The notes beneath the pieces are model-generated. The model worked only from the letters and a program-made list of their open reading frames with translations, had not been told where the DNA came from and made no database searches. The position numbers and the translations under genes were made by a program. From contig NZ_ATWJ01000009.1 in NCBI RefSeq assembly GCF_000421185.1, forward strand, positions 64,868 to 128,867: a DNA stretch of 64,000 nt, written 5' to 3'. The stretch comes from Ornithinimicrobium pekingense DSM 21552. GTDB taxonomy: Bacteria; Actinomycetota; Actinomycetes; Actinomycetales; Dermatophilaceae. This document shows positions 1 through 8,167 of the stretch, in pieces (position 1 is the stretch's first letter; every line of letters begins with the position of its first letter).

Positions 1-214
1 CCCCGTCGGGGGCGGGCGCAGGCCGTCGGCCCGCGGCTCCACGCGCGCGCAGGGCCGGGGGCGGCGTCGTGGTGAGCACGCCGACCCGGGCCCGCCCGGA
101 CAGCGCTCGGACCAGCGCCCCCAGGCGGAAGGTGGCCGCCGCCGACTCCGGCGCGTAGATCCGGCTCACGAGCAGCACCCGGGGGCGGGCACCGGGCCGA
201 CGGGCGACCTGCAC
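1..214 (-). CDS. glycosyltransferase family 4-like, N-terminal fragment
   Basis: Partial: the gene runs off the left edge and only about 71 codons are visible. It starts at a GTG two bases after the stop of the upstream dehydrogenase. The fragment opens with a basic stretch, then a beta-strand with RVLLVSRIYAPE and a helix containing FRLGALVRAL, the usual first Rossmann unit of GT-B glycosyltransferases (WbuB-like). Tight spacing after three sugar-nucleotide genes suggests it transfers the sugar they make, in the cytoplasm or at the membrane face. The family call rests on the N-terminus alone. Confidence 0.55.
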   Translation of the reverse strand, partial: MQVARRPGARPRVLLVSRIYAPESAAATFRLGALVRALSGRARVGVLTTTPPPALRARGAAGRRPAPAPDG

Positions 215-222
215 GTGGGCGG

Positions 223-1251
223 TCAGATCGTGACGGTCTGGCCGGTGGCGGCGGAGGCGAGGATGGCCTCGACGACCTCGAGGGTGTGCACGCCCTCGGC
301 CATGGAGACCACGTCGGAGGGCCGGCCCCACAGGGCGTCGCGGAAGTTCTCCTGCTCGGCGCGCAGCGGCTCCCGGCGGGCGATGGCATAACGCACGGAG
401 TCGCCCTCGGAGACGCCGCGGAACTGCCGGTCGGTCTCCCACTGGGACCGCACGTCCCCGTTGGCGATGAACGTCAGGTCACCGGTCAGGGTGTTGGCCA
501 CGAACGCGCCCAGCTCGCCGGTGACCACGGTCTGGCGCACCTTCAACGGGCTGAGCCAGTTGACGGTGTGCGCCACGATCACGCCGTTGGCCAGCCGCCC
601 GGTCGCGACCACCATGTCCTCGTGCTCACGCCCCGAACGATGCGTCACCTGTCCCGAGACCCGCTCGTACGGCGAGCCGGCCAGCCACGCGGTCAGGTCG
701 ATGTCATGGGTGGCCAGGTCCTTGACCACGCCCACGTCGGCGATCCGCCCCGGGAACGGGCCCTGCCGGGAGGTCGTGATCTGGAACACCTCACCCAGCT
801 CACCCTCGGCGATCCGACGCCGCAGCTCCAGCAGCGCCGGGTTGCACCGCTCCACATACCCCACCGCACCGACCAGGCCCGCACCCTCGAACGCCTCGGC
901 GACCCGCCGGCCCTCGGCGACCGTGGCCGCGATCGGCTTCTCCACCATCGTGTGCACCCCGGCCTCGCACAGCGCCAGGGCCACCTCCTCGTGCAGATAG
1001 GTCGGCACCGCCACCATCGCCGCGTCCAGCCCCGCCCCGATCAACGCCGCCACGTCCGGGAGCACCTCCAGCCCGCCGGCGACCCCGTGCCGGTCACCGA
1101 CCGGGTCGGCCACCGCGACCAGCTCCATCCCCTCCACCTCACGGATCACCCGCGCGTGGTGGCGGCCCATCGAGCCCAGCCCGATCAGCCCCATCCGGAC
1201 CGTGCGACCCTCCTGGACCACCCCGGCCATGTCCATCGGCTCGCTCGCCAT
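223..1251 (-). CDS. Gfo/Idh/MocA-family sugar-nucleotide dehydrogenase, WbpB/WlbA-like
   Basis: 342 aa, normal length for the family. The NAD(P)-binding motif GLIGLGSMGRHH lies at residues 21-32 and the family EKP motif at 104-106. It sits directly downstream of a DegT-type aminotransferase, sharing one base (TGATG), and that gene is likewise joined to a hexapeptide acyltransferase. This trio matches the known WbpB-WbpE-WbpD / WlbA-WlbE-WlbB pathway, in which the dehydrogenase oxidises C3 of a UDP-N-acetylglucosaminuronic acid before amination. The substrate is inferred from that context. Residue 20 (Met, just before the Rossmann motif) is an alternative start. Confidence 0.8.
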   Translation of the reverse strand: MASEPMDMAGVVQEGRTVRMGLIGLGSMGRHHARVIREVEGMELVAVADPVGDRHGVAGGLEVLPDVAALIGAGLDAAMVAVPTYLHEEVALALCEAGVHTMVEKPIAATVAEGRRVAEAFEGAGLVGAVGYVERCNPALLELRRRIAEGELGEVFQITTSRQGPFPGRIADVGVVKDLATHDIDLTAWLAGSPYERVSGQVTHRSGREHEDMVVATGRLANGVIVAHTVNWLSPLKVRQTVVTGELGAFVANTLTGDLTFIANGDVRSQWETDRQFRGVSEGDSVRYAIARREPLRAEQENFRDALWGRPSDVVSMAEGVHTLEVVEAILASAATGQTVTI

Positions 1252-2381
1252 CAGGCGCCCGCCCCGACCACCGCGTGCACGGCCGCGGCGATCCGCTCCA
1301 GGTCACCCTCCGAGAGCGAGGGGTGCACCGGCAGGGAGATCACCTCCGCCGCCGCGCGCGCGGTCTGGGTCAGCTCACGCTCCGGGGCGAACCGCGCCAG
1401 GGAGACCAGCTCGTGGTTCGGCGTCGGGTAGTACACCCCGCACCCCACCTTGTGCTCCTCCCGCAGCGCGGAGACCACCCGGTCCCGCTCCGCACCCGAG
1501 GCACCCTCGACGCGGACCGTGTACTGGTGGTAGACGTGCGTGCAGCCCTCGCGCACCGGCGGGGTCACGACCACATCACCCAGCGCCGCATCCAGCCACG
1601 CCGCGTTCGCCTGCCGCTGCTGCGTCCAGCCCCACACCTTGCCCAGCTGCACCCGCCCGATCGCCGCGTGGATGTCGGTCATCCGGTTGTTCAGCCCGAC
1701 CACCTCGTTGGCGTACTGCTTCTCCATCCCCTGGTTGCGCAGCAGCCGCACCCCCCGCGCGATGTCCTCGTCCGCGCACGCGACCATCCCGCCCTCGCCG
1801 GAGGTCATGTTCTTCGTCGGGTAGAGGCTGAACATCGCGAACACCCCGAAGGAGCCCACCGGGGCCCCGCCGTAGGACGCCCCGTGCGCCTGCGCGGCGT
1901 CCTCGAACAGCTGCAGACCGTGCTCGGCCGCGACCGCGCCGAGGCCGTCCATGTCGGCCGGATGACCGTACAGGTGCACCGGCATCACCGCCGCCGTGCG
2001 CTCGGTCACCGCCTCGGCCACGCTGGCCGGGTCCAGGTTGAAGGTGTCCGCGCTGATGTCGGCGAACACCGGCGTCGCCCCCGTCAGCGCCACCGCGTTG
2101 GCGGTCGCCGCGAACGTGAACGAGGGCACGATCACCTCGTCCCCCGCACCGATCCCGGCCGCCAGCAGCCCCAGGTGCAGCCCCGAGGTCCCCGAGTTCA
2201 CCGCCACGCACGTCCGACTACCCACCAGGACCTGCGCGAACTCCGACTCGAACGCCGCCACCTCCGGGCCCTGCGCCACCATCCCCGAGCGCATCACCCG
2301 GTCCACCGCCGCCCGCTCCTCATCACCGATGATCGGCTTGGCCGCAGGGATCAGCGGCAGCTCGGTCGTGGGTCCAGTCAT
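1251..2381 (-). CDS. DegT/DnrJ/EryC1/StrS aminotransferase, WbpE/WlbE-like
   Basis: 376 aa PLP-dependent sugar aminotransferase. NSGTSGLHL (62-70) is the cofactor phosphate-binding segment, EDAAQAHGA (160-168) carries the Asp that pairs with the pyridine nitrogen, and the Schiff-base Lys is K190 in SLYPTKN, followed by the GEGGMV signature. It probably transfers an amino group from glutamate to the 3-keto sugar made by the adjacent dehydrogenase. It overlaps both neighbours by one base, so the three genes are probably translationally coupled. The exact sugar is not readable from sequence. Confidence 0.85.
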   Translation of the reverse strand: MTGPTTELPLIPAAKPIIGDEERAAVDRVMRSGMVAQGPEVAAFESEFAQVLVGSRTCVAVNSGTSGLHLGLLAAGIGAGDEVIVPSFTFAATANAVALTGATPVFADISADTFNLDPASVAEAVTERTAAVMPVHLYGHPADMDGLGAVAAEHGLQLFEDAAQAHGASYGGAPVGSFGVFAMFSLYPTKNMTSGEGGMVACADEDIARGVRLLRNQGMEKQYANEVVGLNNRMTDIHAAIGRVQLGKVWGWTQQRQANAAWLDAALGDVVVTPPVREGCTHVYHQYTVRVEGASGAERDRVVSALREEHKVGCGVYYPTPNHELVSLARFAPERELTQTARAAAEVISLPVHPSLSEGDLERIAAAVHAVVGAGA

Positions 2382-2983
2382 CAGTCGTCACCTTCCATCG
2401 TCAGGGTCCCGCGGTGCTCGTGGTAGAGGGTGCCACTCGTGGGGCACCGCCACTCGCCAGGGGTCGTGGTCTGCTCGAGCGGGTGGCCCGCACGGCCGAC
2501 CCAGCCCACCTGGCGGGCGGGCACGCCGACCACGAGCGAGTAGGCCGGGACGTCGCGCGTGACGACCGCGCCGGCAGCCACCGTCGCCCACGGGCCGACC
2601 GTCACCGGTGCGACGCACACCGCGCGGGCCCCGATCGAGGCGCCCTGGCCGATGGTGACGCCCACGGCGTCCCAGTCGGAGGCGCTCTTGAGCGAGCCGT
2701 CGGGGTTGATCGCCCGGGGGAAGGTGTCGTTGGTCAGCACCGCCGCGGGTCCGACGAACACCCCGTCGGCCAGCTCGGCCGGCTCGTAGACCAGGGCGTA
2801 GTTCTGGACCTTGCAGTGGTCGCCCAGCCGGACGCCCGTGCCCACGTAGGCCCCGCGCCCGATGACGCAGCCCTTGCCCAGCACCGCCCCCTCCCGCACC
2901 TGGGCGAGGTGCCAGACGGAGCTTCCGTCACCGACGGTCGCCTCCGGCGACACGTCGGCGCTGTCCACGATACGAGTCGTCAC
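2381..2983 (-). CDS. left-handed beta-helix acyltransferase, WbpD/WlbB-like
   Basis: 200 aa made largely of imperfect hexapeptide repeats of the I/V-G-x4 type, the left-handed beta-helix of trimeric acetyl-CoA-dependent N-acetyltransferases. In the WbpD/WlbB family it acetylates the new 3-amino group of the UDP-sugar. The C-terminus adds a short tail (EWRCPTSGTLYHEHRG) beyond the helix. The start is GTG with AGGAG five bases upstream. It is the first gene of the minus-strand sugar operon and diverges from the GT2 gene across about 60 bp, so both promoters lie between 2984 and 3043. Confidence 0.82.
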   Translation of the reverse strand: MTTRIVDSADVSPEATVGDGSSVWHLAQVREGAVLGKGCVIGRGAYVGTGVRLGDHCKVQNYALVYEPAELADGVFVGPAAVLTNDTFPRAINPDGSLKSASDWDAVGVTIGQGASIGARAVCVAPVTVGPWATVAAGAVVTRDVPAYSLVVGVPARQVGWVGRAGHPLEQTTTPGEWRCPTSGTLYHEHRGTLTMEGDD

Positions 2984-3030
2984 ACCACTCCTAGATCGGG
3001 GCGTTGCCGGTCATCCCGCGACGGGTGCGG

Positions 3031-3036
3031 GACAAT
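3031..3036 (+). promoter_or_regulatory. putative -10 box (GACAAT) for leaderless GT2 transcript
   Basis: GACAAT ends seven bases before the ATG at 3044 and no Shine-Dalgarno fits between, so the mRNA probably starts at or next to the start codon. Several other genes here show the same spacing. Confidence 0.4.
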
Positions 3037-3043
3037 GTCGGGT

Positions 3044-3727
3044 ATGACCTTAGCTGCTCGGCTCGACGACGCCTGGTTGGTCGTGCCGCTGTTCAACGAG
3101 GCGACGGTCATCGAGGGGGTCGTGCGCCGCGCGCGCCACACCTTCCCGCACGTCGTCTGCGTCGACGACGCCTCGACCGACGACTCCGCCGCCCGAGCCG
3201 AGGCCGCCGGGGCGGTCGTCGTGCGCCACCCCTTCAACCTCGGTCAGGGCGCCGCCCTGCAGACGGGTATGCGGTACGTCCTCGAGGCCACGGATGCGGC
3301 ATACCTGGTGACCTTCGACGCCGACGGACAGCACCGGGTCGAGGACGCCGCGTCGATGGTCGAGCGGGCCCGCGCCGAGGACCTGGCGGTGGTCTTCGGC
3401 TCCCGCTTCCTGGACGACCGCACCCGCCCGGGCCTGCTGAAGAAGCTGGTGCTCAAGGCCGCCGTCTTCGTCACCAACCAGCAGACCGGCATGCGCCTGA
3501 CCGACGCGCACAACGGCCTGCGGGTGCTGCGGCGGGACGCCGCGTCGGCGCTCGACCTGCGGCAGAACCGGATGGCCCACGCCACCGAGATCGTCCTGCA
3601 GCTCGGGCGCACGGGTCTGCCGTGGGCGGAGCATCCGGTGCACGTGCTCTACACCGACTACAGCAAGGCCAAGGGCCAGTCGCTGATCAACTCGGTGAAC
3701 ATCCTCGTCGACACGCTGCTCAAGTGA
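3044..3727 (+). CDS. glycosyltransferase family 2
   Basis: 227 aa, a compact GT2 enzyme of the dolichyl-phosphate-mannose-synthase/undecaprenyl-phosphate glycosyltransferase type. PLFNEA (15-20) opens the GT-A fold, DDAS (41-44) contacts the nucleotide, and FDADGQH near residue 95 is the metal-binding DxD. No C-terminal membrane helices are present; the next gene may supply the membrane part. ATG 3044 is preferred, though an in-frame ATG at 3035 is possible. It probably moves a sugar to a lipid carrier or glycan at the inner membrane face. Donor and acceptor are unknown. Confidence 0.85.
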   Translation: MTLAARLDDAWLVVPLFNEATVIEGVVRRARHTFPHVVCVDDASTDDSAARAEAAGAVVVRHPFNLGQGAALQTGMRYVLEATDAAYLVTFDADGQHRVEDAASMVERARAEDLAVVFGSRFLDDRTRPGLLKKLVLKAAVFVTNQQTGMRLTDAHNGLRVLRRDAASALDLRQNRMAHATEIVLQLGRTGLPWAEHPVHVLYTDYSKAKGQSLINSVNILVDTLLK

Positions 3728-3737
3728 GGGAGGCGTC

Positions 3738-4124
3738 ATGCTCGACCAGCCGCTGATCAAGATCGTCCTGCTCGTCGCCGTCGTGGTGGTCACGGCGATG
3801 CTCAACCGCTCCACCGCCGACTCCCGCCACCAGGCCGTGCGGCGCCTGCTGCTCGTGGGGTTCGTGCTGCTGGCGGCCGCTGCCGTCCTCTTCCCACGGC
3901 TGCTGACCCAGGTCGCGCAGTTCCTCGGCGTCGGCCGCGGCGCCGACCTGCTCCTCTACGGTCTGACGGTGGTCTTCCTGGGCTACGTCGCCTCCTCCTA
4001 CCGCCGGATGCGGCACATGGAGCAGCAGGTCACGACCCTCGCCCGCGAGCTCGCGCTGCGGGCCGCGGTCCACGACACGACAGAGCACCCGCGGGCCTCG
4101 CCCCCGCCGCCAGCCGACGGCTGA
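3738..4124 (+). CDS. DUF2304 small membrane protein
   Basis: 128 aa, ten bases after the GT2 stop. Hydrophobic segments at about residues 5-20, 36-55 and 70-90 predict three membrane helices. A basic/acidic segment (YRRMRHMEQQVTTLARELALR) that looks helical and could be coiled-coil follows, then a Pro/Ala-rich tail. DUF2304 proteins are typically encoded beside GT2 glycosyltransferases in actinobacteria, which supports a role as membrane partner. The biochemical function is unknown. It converges on the next gene with only 11 bp between stops. Confidence 0.8.
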   Translation: MLDQPLIKIVLLVAVVVVTAMLNRSTADSRHQAVRRLLLVGFVLLAAAAVLFPRLLTQVAQFLGVGRGADLLLYGLTVVFLGYVASSYRRMRHMEQQVTTLARELALRAAVHDTTEHPRASPPPPADG

Positions 4125-4135
4125 GGGCCGACGCG

Positions 4136-4918
4136 CTACAGGTGCTGGAGGAGGGTCCGGAACACGTGCTCGCTCGCGGCGCTGACGATCCCGCCCGGGC
4201 GGGCGCGCGGGCCGTACGCCTCGCCCTCGGTGGTGCCGGCGAAGCCGCCCACCTCGGTGAGCATGAGCGAGCCCGGCACGTGGTCCCACGGCATCGTGCC
4301 GCGGTAGACGAGCCCGTCGCAGGCACCGGTCGCCAGCTTGGGGTAGTCGATGCCGCAGCTGACCCAGGTGAGCTCGAGCGGACCGACCGGGCCGAGCATC
4401 GTGCCGATCATCCGGCGCGCCGAGGTCCGGACGTCCCAGCTCTGCGGCGCGCGGGACGCACCGTCGAGCTCCGGCACCCGGACGCCGTTGCACCACAGCC
4501 CGGCGCCGCGCTCGGCCACGTAGGCCAACCGGTGCTGCGGCTGCCAGATCCAGGCACGGACGGTCACGCCCCCGCGCACCTCCGCAGCCATCACCGCGTG
4601 GTCGGCCGAGCCGTGCACGAAGTTGCGCGTCCCGTCGACCGGGTCGACGGTGAAGGCGTGGTCGGCGGCCCGGAACTGCTCCAGCAGCCCGGCGTCGTCG
4701 GCATAGGCCTCCTCCCCCAGCACGAGCGCCTCCGGGTAGGCGGCGCGCAGGGCGGCGGTGATGATCACCTCGGCCTCCCGGTCGGCGACGGTCACGAGGT
4801 CACCGGGATGGGTCTTGGAGGACACCTCCTCCTCGGTGAGCGCGCGGAAGCGTGGGTCGATGACCTCCTCGGCGGTGTCCTGCAGGAGGGTCAGCACGGC
4901 GTCGGTGTCCAGGGGCAC
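4136..4918 (-). CDS. inositol monophosphatase family protein
   Basis: 260 aa Mg-dependent phosphatase of the FIG superfamily. GEE (68-70) and DPVDGTRNF (92-100) are the first two metal-binding motifs, and a WDH motif in the C-terminal half supplies the third metal Asp. Substrates in this family include inositol phosphate, histidinol phosphate, fructose-1,6-bisphosphate and PAP, and the sequence does not choose among them. A second paralogue is encoded at 24867-25934. It starts at GTG 4918. It converges on the DUF2304 gene and shares orientation with the stress-protein gene 34 bp upstream. Confidence 0.85.
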   Translation of the reverse strand: MPLDTDAVLTLLQDTAEEVIDPRFRALTEEEVSSKTHPGDLVTVADREAEVIITAALRAAYPEALVLGEEAYADDAGLLEQFRAADHAFTVDPVDGTRNFVHGSADHAVMAAEVRGGVTVRAWIWQPQHRLAYVAERGAGLWCNGVRVPELDGASRAPQSWDVRTSARRMIGTMLGPVGPLELTWVSCGIDYPKLATGACDGLVYRGTMPWDHVPGSLMLTEVGGFAGTTEGEAYGPRARPGGIVSAASEHVFRTLLQHL

Positions 4919-4952
4919 GCCGCACAGCCTGTCACGGCCGGGCGCGCCGGCG

Positions 4953-5312
4953 TCAGCCGCGGGAGGGCTTGACCGCGATCACGGGCACCGTCGCCTCGAT
5001 CAGCACCTGCTGGGCGGCCGACCCCAGGAGCAGCTTGCCCACCGGGGAGCGGTGCCGGATGCCGATCACGATGCAGCTGGCCCCCGTCCGCTCGGCGAGG
5101 TCGAGCAGCTGGCCGACCACGTCGTCCTGCCCCTCGTCCGGCCGCACCACGGTCGTGGTGACGCCCTGCGCGACGGCGTCCTGGTCCGGCTCCTCCGGCC
5201 CCATGGCGAAGACGACCACGTCCTCCCCGCCCCGGCGCGCCGCCTCCTCGCCCGCGGCGGCCAGGGCTGCGCGGCCCTCCTCGGTCGAGGTGTGCGCCAC
5301 CATCACGGTCAT
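4953..5312 (-). CDS. universal stress protein (UspA family)
   Basis: About 119 aa single Usp domain. The C-terminal segment GIRHRSPVGKLLLGSAAQQV fits the nucleotide-binding pattern G-x2-G-x9-G-S/T, so an ATP-binding Usp is likely. ATG 5312 is chosen because GGAAGGG lies seven bases upstream; a frame extension to 5354 lacks a good ribosome site. Usp proteins act in the cytoplasm in stress or dormancy responses. It diverges from the kinase unit, with a candidate minus-strand -10 (TACGAT) at 5361-5366. Confidence 0.82.
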   Translation of the reverse strand: MTVMVAHTSTEEGRAALAAAGEEAARRGGEDVVVFAMGPEEPDQDAVAQGVTTTVVRPDEGQDDVVGQLLDLAERTGASCIVIGIRHRSPVGKLLLGSAAQQVLIEATVPVIAVKPSRG

Positions 5313-5471
5313 CAGCGGCCCTTCCTGCTGCGCCCGCGCCGTCACCGACGGCACCTGGCCATCGTAGGCGTCCGGCCCGCAAAAACCCGTTGCGTCGCGT
5401 CACCGGGCACCGACATCCTGTTCGCGAGCGCACGGCATACCGCCGGTGCCCCGAGGAGGAAGGAGACGCAG

Positions 5472-5567
5472 ATGTCCGTCGCTGTCCGCGGCCTGCCCGC
5501 TGCCCCTCTCCTCTTTCCTCCCAGGAGCACCGTTGCCCCTTCCGCAGTCCTCCCCCTCCGCGGGTGA
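5472..5567 (+). CDS. possible 31-aa leader ORF overlapping the RIO kinase start
   Basis: ATG 5472 has a strong ribosome site (AGGAAGGAG, about eight bases upstream). The 31-codon frame runs to TGA 5565-5567 and overlaps the kinase start at 5533 by 35 bases in another frame. The peptide is rich in Pro, Ala and Leu and resembles nothing I know. It could be a leader that couples or limits kinase translation. Only the strong ribosome site and position support it. Confidence 0.4.
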   Translation: MSVAVRGLPAAPLLFPPRSTVAPSAVLPLRG

Positions 5568-6396
5568 CCTCGACCCCTTCTTCACCTTCGACTACCGACC
5601 GATCGACGAGCCCGACGCGGCCGCCGGTGACCGCCGGCCGACCACCTACTGGGACGTCGAGCGCGGCGACCGCGGGCCGGAGCCACGCCCCGAGTGGGTC
5701 GTCGTGGACGCCGGTGCCGTCGACACCGAGCTCGGCGTGCTCAAGACCGGCAAGGAGGCGGACGTCTTCCTGCTGGAGCGTGCCGCCGAGCTGACCGGCG
5801 AGACCGCCCTGATGGCGGCCAAGCGCTACAGAGACTCCCACCACAGCTCCTTCCACCGCAGCACGGTCTACACCGAGGGCCGCGGCGTGCGACGCAGCCG
5901 CGACCAGCGGGCGCTCGCCAAGGGCACCGCCTACGGCCGCGAGGTCGCCTCCGGCATGTGGGCGCGCGCCGAGTGGCAGGCGTTGTGCACGGCCTGGTCC
6001 GCGGGCGTGGCCGTCCCCTACCCGGTGTCCGTCCAGGGCACCGAGCTGCTGCTCGAGTTCCTCGGGACGCCGGACGGGGTCGCCGCGCCCCGCCTGGCGC
6101 AGGCCCGCCCGGAGCCGGACCTGCTCGAGCACTGCTGGCAGCAGGTGCGCGAGATCGTCCTCGGCCTGGCCGGCCTCGGCTGGGCGCACGGGGACCTGTC
6201 CCCCTACAACCTGCTGCTGCACGAGGAGGTCGTCGTCGCGATCGACCTGCCGCAGGTGGTCGACGTCGTCGCCAACCCCTTCGGCACCCAGCTGCTCCAC
6301 CGCGACTGCGCGGTCGTGGCGGCCTGGTTCGCCGGACGGGGGTATGCCGCCGATGGCGAGGCGCTCTTCGCCGAGGCCGTCACCGAGGCGCTGTAG
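5533..6396 (+). CDS. RIO1-family serine protein kinase
   Basis: 287 aa from TTG 5533 (AGGAG five bases upstream). Features are those of RIO kinases: a STGKEA-like nucleotide loop (KTGKEADVF near residue 73), the ATP Lys in MAAKRY near 95, catalytic loop HGDLSPYN near 217, and IDLPQ in place of the usual DFG. The short RIO fold with no activation segment is complete. Archaeal and eukaryotic RIO1 acts in small-ribosomal-subunit maturation; the bacterial role is not settled. A 31-codon ORF overlaps the start, so expression may depend on translational coupling. It ends at a bidirectional terminator. Confidence 0.82.
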   Translation: MPLPQSSPSAGDLDPFFTFDYRPIDEPDAAAGDRRPTTYWDVERGDRGPEPRPEWVVVDAGAVDTELGVLKTGKEADVFLLERAAELTGETALMAAKRYRDSHHSSFHRSTVYTEGRGVRRSRDQRALAKGTAYGREVASGMWARAEWQALCTAWSAGVAVPYPVSVQGTELLLEFLGTPDGVAAPRLAQARPEPDLLEHCWQQVREIVLGLAGLGWAHGDLSPYNLLLHEEVVVAIDLPQVVDVVANPFGTQLLHRDCAVVAAWFAGRGYAADGEALFAEAVTEAL

Positions 6397-6404
6397 GCCG
6401 TACC

Positions 6405-6445
6405 GGGCGAGGGCGGGCCCGGCACGGTGCCGGGCCGCCTCGCCC
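6405..6445. terminator. bidirectional hairpin terminator between convergent genes
   Basis: GGGCGAGG (6405-6412) pairs with CCTCGCCC (6438-6445), and the inner GGCCCGGCAC/GTGCCGGGCC arms extend the stem almost to the centre. It lies between the convergent kinase and OsmC stops. There is no U-tract, as is common in high-GC actinobacteria. Confidence 0.7.
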
Positions 6446-6451
6446 TCGTCG

Positions 6452-6880
6452 TCAGGCCAGCTCGGCCGTCAGGGTGATCTCCGTGCCCGTCAGCGCCTGG
6501 GACACCGGGCAGCCGACCTTGGCCTCCTCGGCGATGCGCCGGAAGTCCTCCTCCCCGATGTCCGGGACCTGCCCGTGGACGGTGAGATGGATGCCGGTGA
6601 TGCCCTCACCACCGACGAAGGAGACGTCGGCCCGCGTGTCCAGCTGCGTGGGCGGGGTGCCGTTCTTGTCCAGCATGTTGGACAGCGCCATGGAGAAGCA
6701 CGCCGCGTGCGCGGTCCCGATGAGCTCCTCAGGGTTGGTGGTGCGCTCCCCCTCCTCGGTGCGCCCCTTCCACGTCATGTCGAAGCTGCCCAGCCCGGAG
6801 GTCTCCATCCGCGCCGTGCCGGAGCCCTCGAACAGGCTCCCCTTCCAGGTCGCGCTGCCCGTGCTCACCTTGGGTGCCAT
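6452..6880 (-). CDS. OsmC/Ohr family peroxiredoxin
   Basis: 142 aa. The two catalytic cysteines are C61 in HAACFSMAL and C124 in VGCPVSQAL, the spacing expected for OsmC-type thiol peroxidases. The family reduces organic hydroperoxides in the cytoplasm, usually recycled through lipoyl or low-molecular-weight thiols. The start is ATG 6880 with GGAGGAGG ten bases upstream. It is the last gene of a minus-strand run after dxs, the lipid kinase and the phosphatase, but an 84-bp gap and its own ribosome site allow separate transcription. Confidence 0.88.
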   Translation of the reverse strand: MAPKVSTGSATWKGSLFEGSGTARMETSGLGSFDMTWKGRTEEGERTTNPEELIGTAHAACFSMALSNMLDKNGTPPTQLDTRADVSFVGGEGITGIHLTVHGQVPDIGEEDFRRIAEEAKVGCPVSQALTGTEITLTAELA

Positions 6881-6964
6881 CTGCGTCCTCCTCCTGCCCG
6901 GCCGGGCCGTCCGGCCGCGCTCCCATCGTGCCCTCCGGAGCGCGGTCCTGCCACAGCACCGGCC

Positions 6965-8137
6965 TCAGGACAGCGCGGCCACCGACTCCGAGTCGGCGGC
7001 GAGGTCGCGCTCCAGGCGCGTGCGCTGCTCCTCGGTGAGGTCGACGACCTCGAGCCCGCGACGGGTCGCCTCGACCACGGTCCGGGCCTGGTCGGCACGG
7101 ATGAGACCCAGCCGCAGGGCGTGCGCAGCCGCCCCGGCGTAGGTGTCGAAGACGTGCACCCCCTGGGCCGCCCACTCCTCCCGCTGCTCCTGCGTCAGGT
7201 CGGTGACGTTGTGCAGCAGGGTCGCGACGATGTGGTCGGGGTCGATCCGGTGCATCTCGGCACCCACCTGCCCGTCGGCCTGGCCGCTGTCACCGATGAA
7301 GACCATGCGGCACTCGGGGAAGAGCTGGCGGTCACGGTGCATGTTCTGCAGCTTGCGCTCGGCCATGACGGTCTTGGTGTGCAGGTTGAGCAGCGACCCG
7401 CCCAGCACCGAGTGCGGCGGCAGCCCGAGCTCGGAGAGGTTGTTGCGGGTGTACTGCTCGACCAGCCCGCGCGGCCCCCCGGGGCGGGCGGTGACGAAGG
7501 TCAGGTCACCGGCGCGGCCCGGCTCCTCGGCGGCGCCGTCGTCGAGCGCGTGCAGCAGCTCGACGACCCCGGGGTAGATGGTGCCGCGGGGATAGCGGTC
7601 GTCGTGGATCGCGCACGTGAGGGTGTCGTCGATGTCGCACAGCACGCGCAGGTCGGAGGTGGGGTCGACGAAGGCCTGCTCGGCGAAGTGCCGCAGGAGC
7701 CGTTCGCGGAGGTCCTCGTCCAGGTCGTCGAAGACGAGGTGCTCGAGGTCGTGGTGGTCCTTCGTGGCGTTCAGCCGGTATTTCAGGTCGTGGAACGGGG
7801 CCCCCTCCAACGACACGAGCAGGTCGGTGACCAGCTCCTGGTGGTCGCGCGCCATGCCGCCCTGGTGCAGCGCGGAGATGACCAGGGCGACGGAGTCGGT
7901 GGACAGCTCGCCCACCCGCTGGCGCAGCAGCAGGTCGAGCAGCTCGGTGCGGTGCTGGGCGCCCCAGAGGTGGTCGTCGACGTCCCCGACCACCGTGTCG
8001 ACGTCGAGGTCGGCCAGGACGGCGTCGAGCTCTCCCTCCAGCGTGTCGCGCAGGACGCGCAGGACCTGGGCCTCCGCCCGGGTCCCGGTGCGCCACCCGT
8101 CGGTGAGGCTGATGATCTGCTGCGCGCGCGGGTCCAT
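6965..8137 (-). CDS. APP1-type (DUF2183) phosphatidate phosphatase-like protein
   Basis: 390 aa. The C-terminal half is a HAD-type domain: CDIDDTLT near residue 170 gives the DxDDT nucleophile motif, VTARPGG the second motif, and VFIGDSGQAD the acidic metal motif. This is the APP1/LNS2 catalytic fold, known in yeast as a phosphatidate phosphatase that yields diacylglycerol. The N-terminal half is helical and unassigned. It lies 30 bp after a YegS-type diacylglycerol-kinase homologue, whose reaction would be the reverse. No signal peptide is seen. The start is ATG 8137 with AGGAG upstream. Confidence 0.78.
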   Translation of the reverse strand: MDPRAQQIISLTDGWRTGTRAEAQVLRVLRDTLEGELDAVLADLDVDTVVGDVDDHLWGAQHRTELLDLLLRQRVGELSTDSVALVISALHQGGMARDHQELVTDLLVSLEGAPFHDLKYRLNATKDHHDLEHLVFDDLDEDLRERLLRHFAEQAFVDPTSDLRVLCDIDDTLTCAIHDDRYPRGTIYPGVVELLHALDDGAAEEPGRAGDLTFVTARPGGPRGLVEQYTRNNLSELGLPPHSVLGGSLLNLHTKTVMAERKLQNMHRDRQLFPECRMVFIGDSGQADGQVGAEMHRIDPDHIVATLLHNVTDLTQEQREEWAAQGVHVFDTYAGAAAHALRLGLIRADQARTVVEATRRGLEVVDLTEEQRTRLERDLAADSESVAALS

Positions 8138-8167
8138 GGGGCTCCTGGCCAGGGTGGGGAGGACGGG

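Noticed and set aside
286-1431. 381-codon plus-strand frame over the dehydrogenase gene
   Set aside because: Composition is Arg/His/Pro-rich with no motif, while the minus frame encodes a clean Gfo/Idh enzyme.
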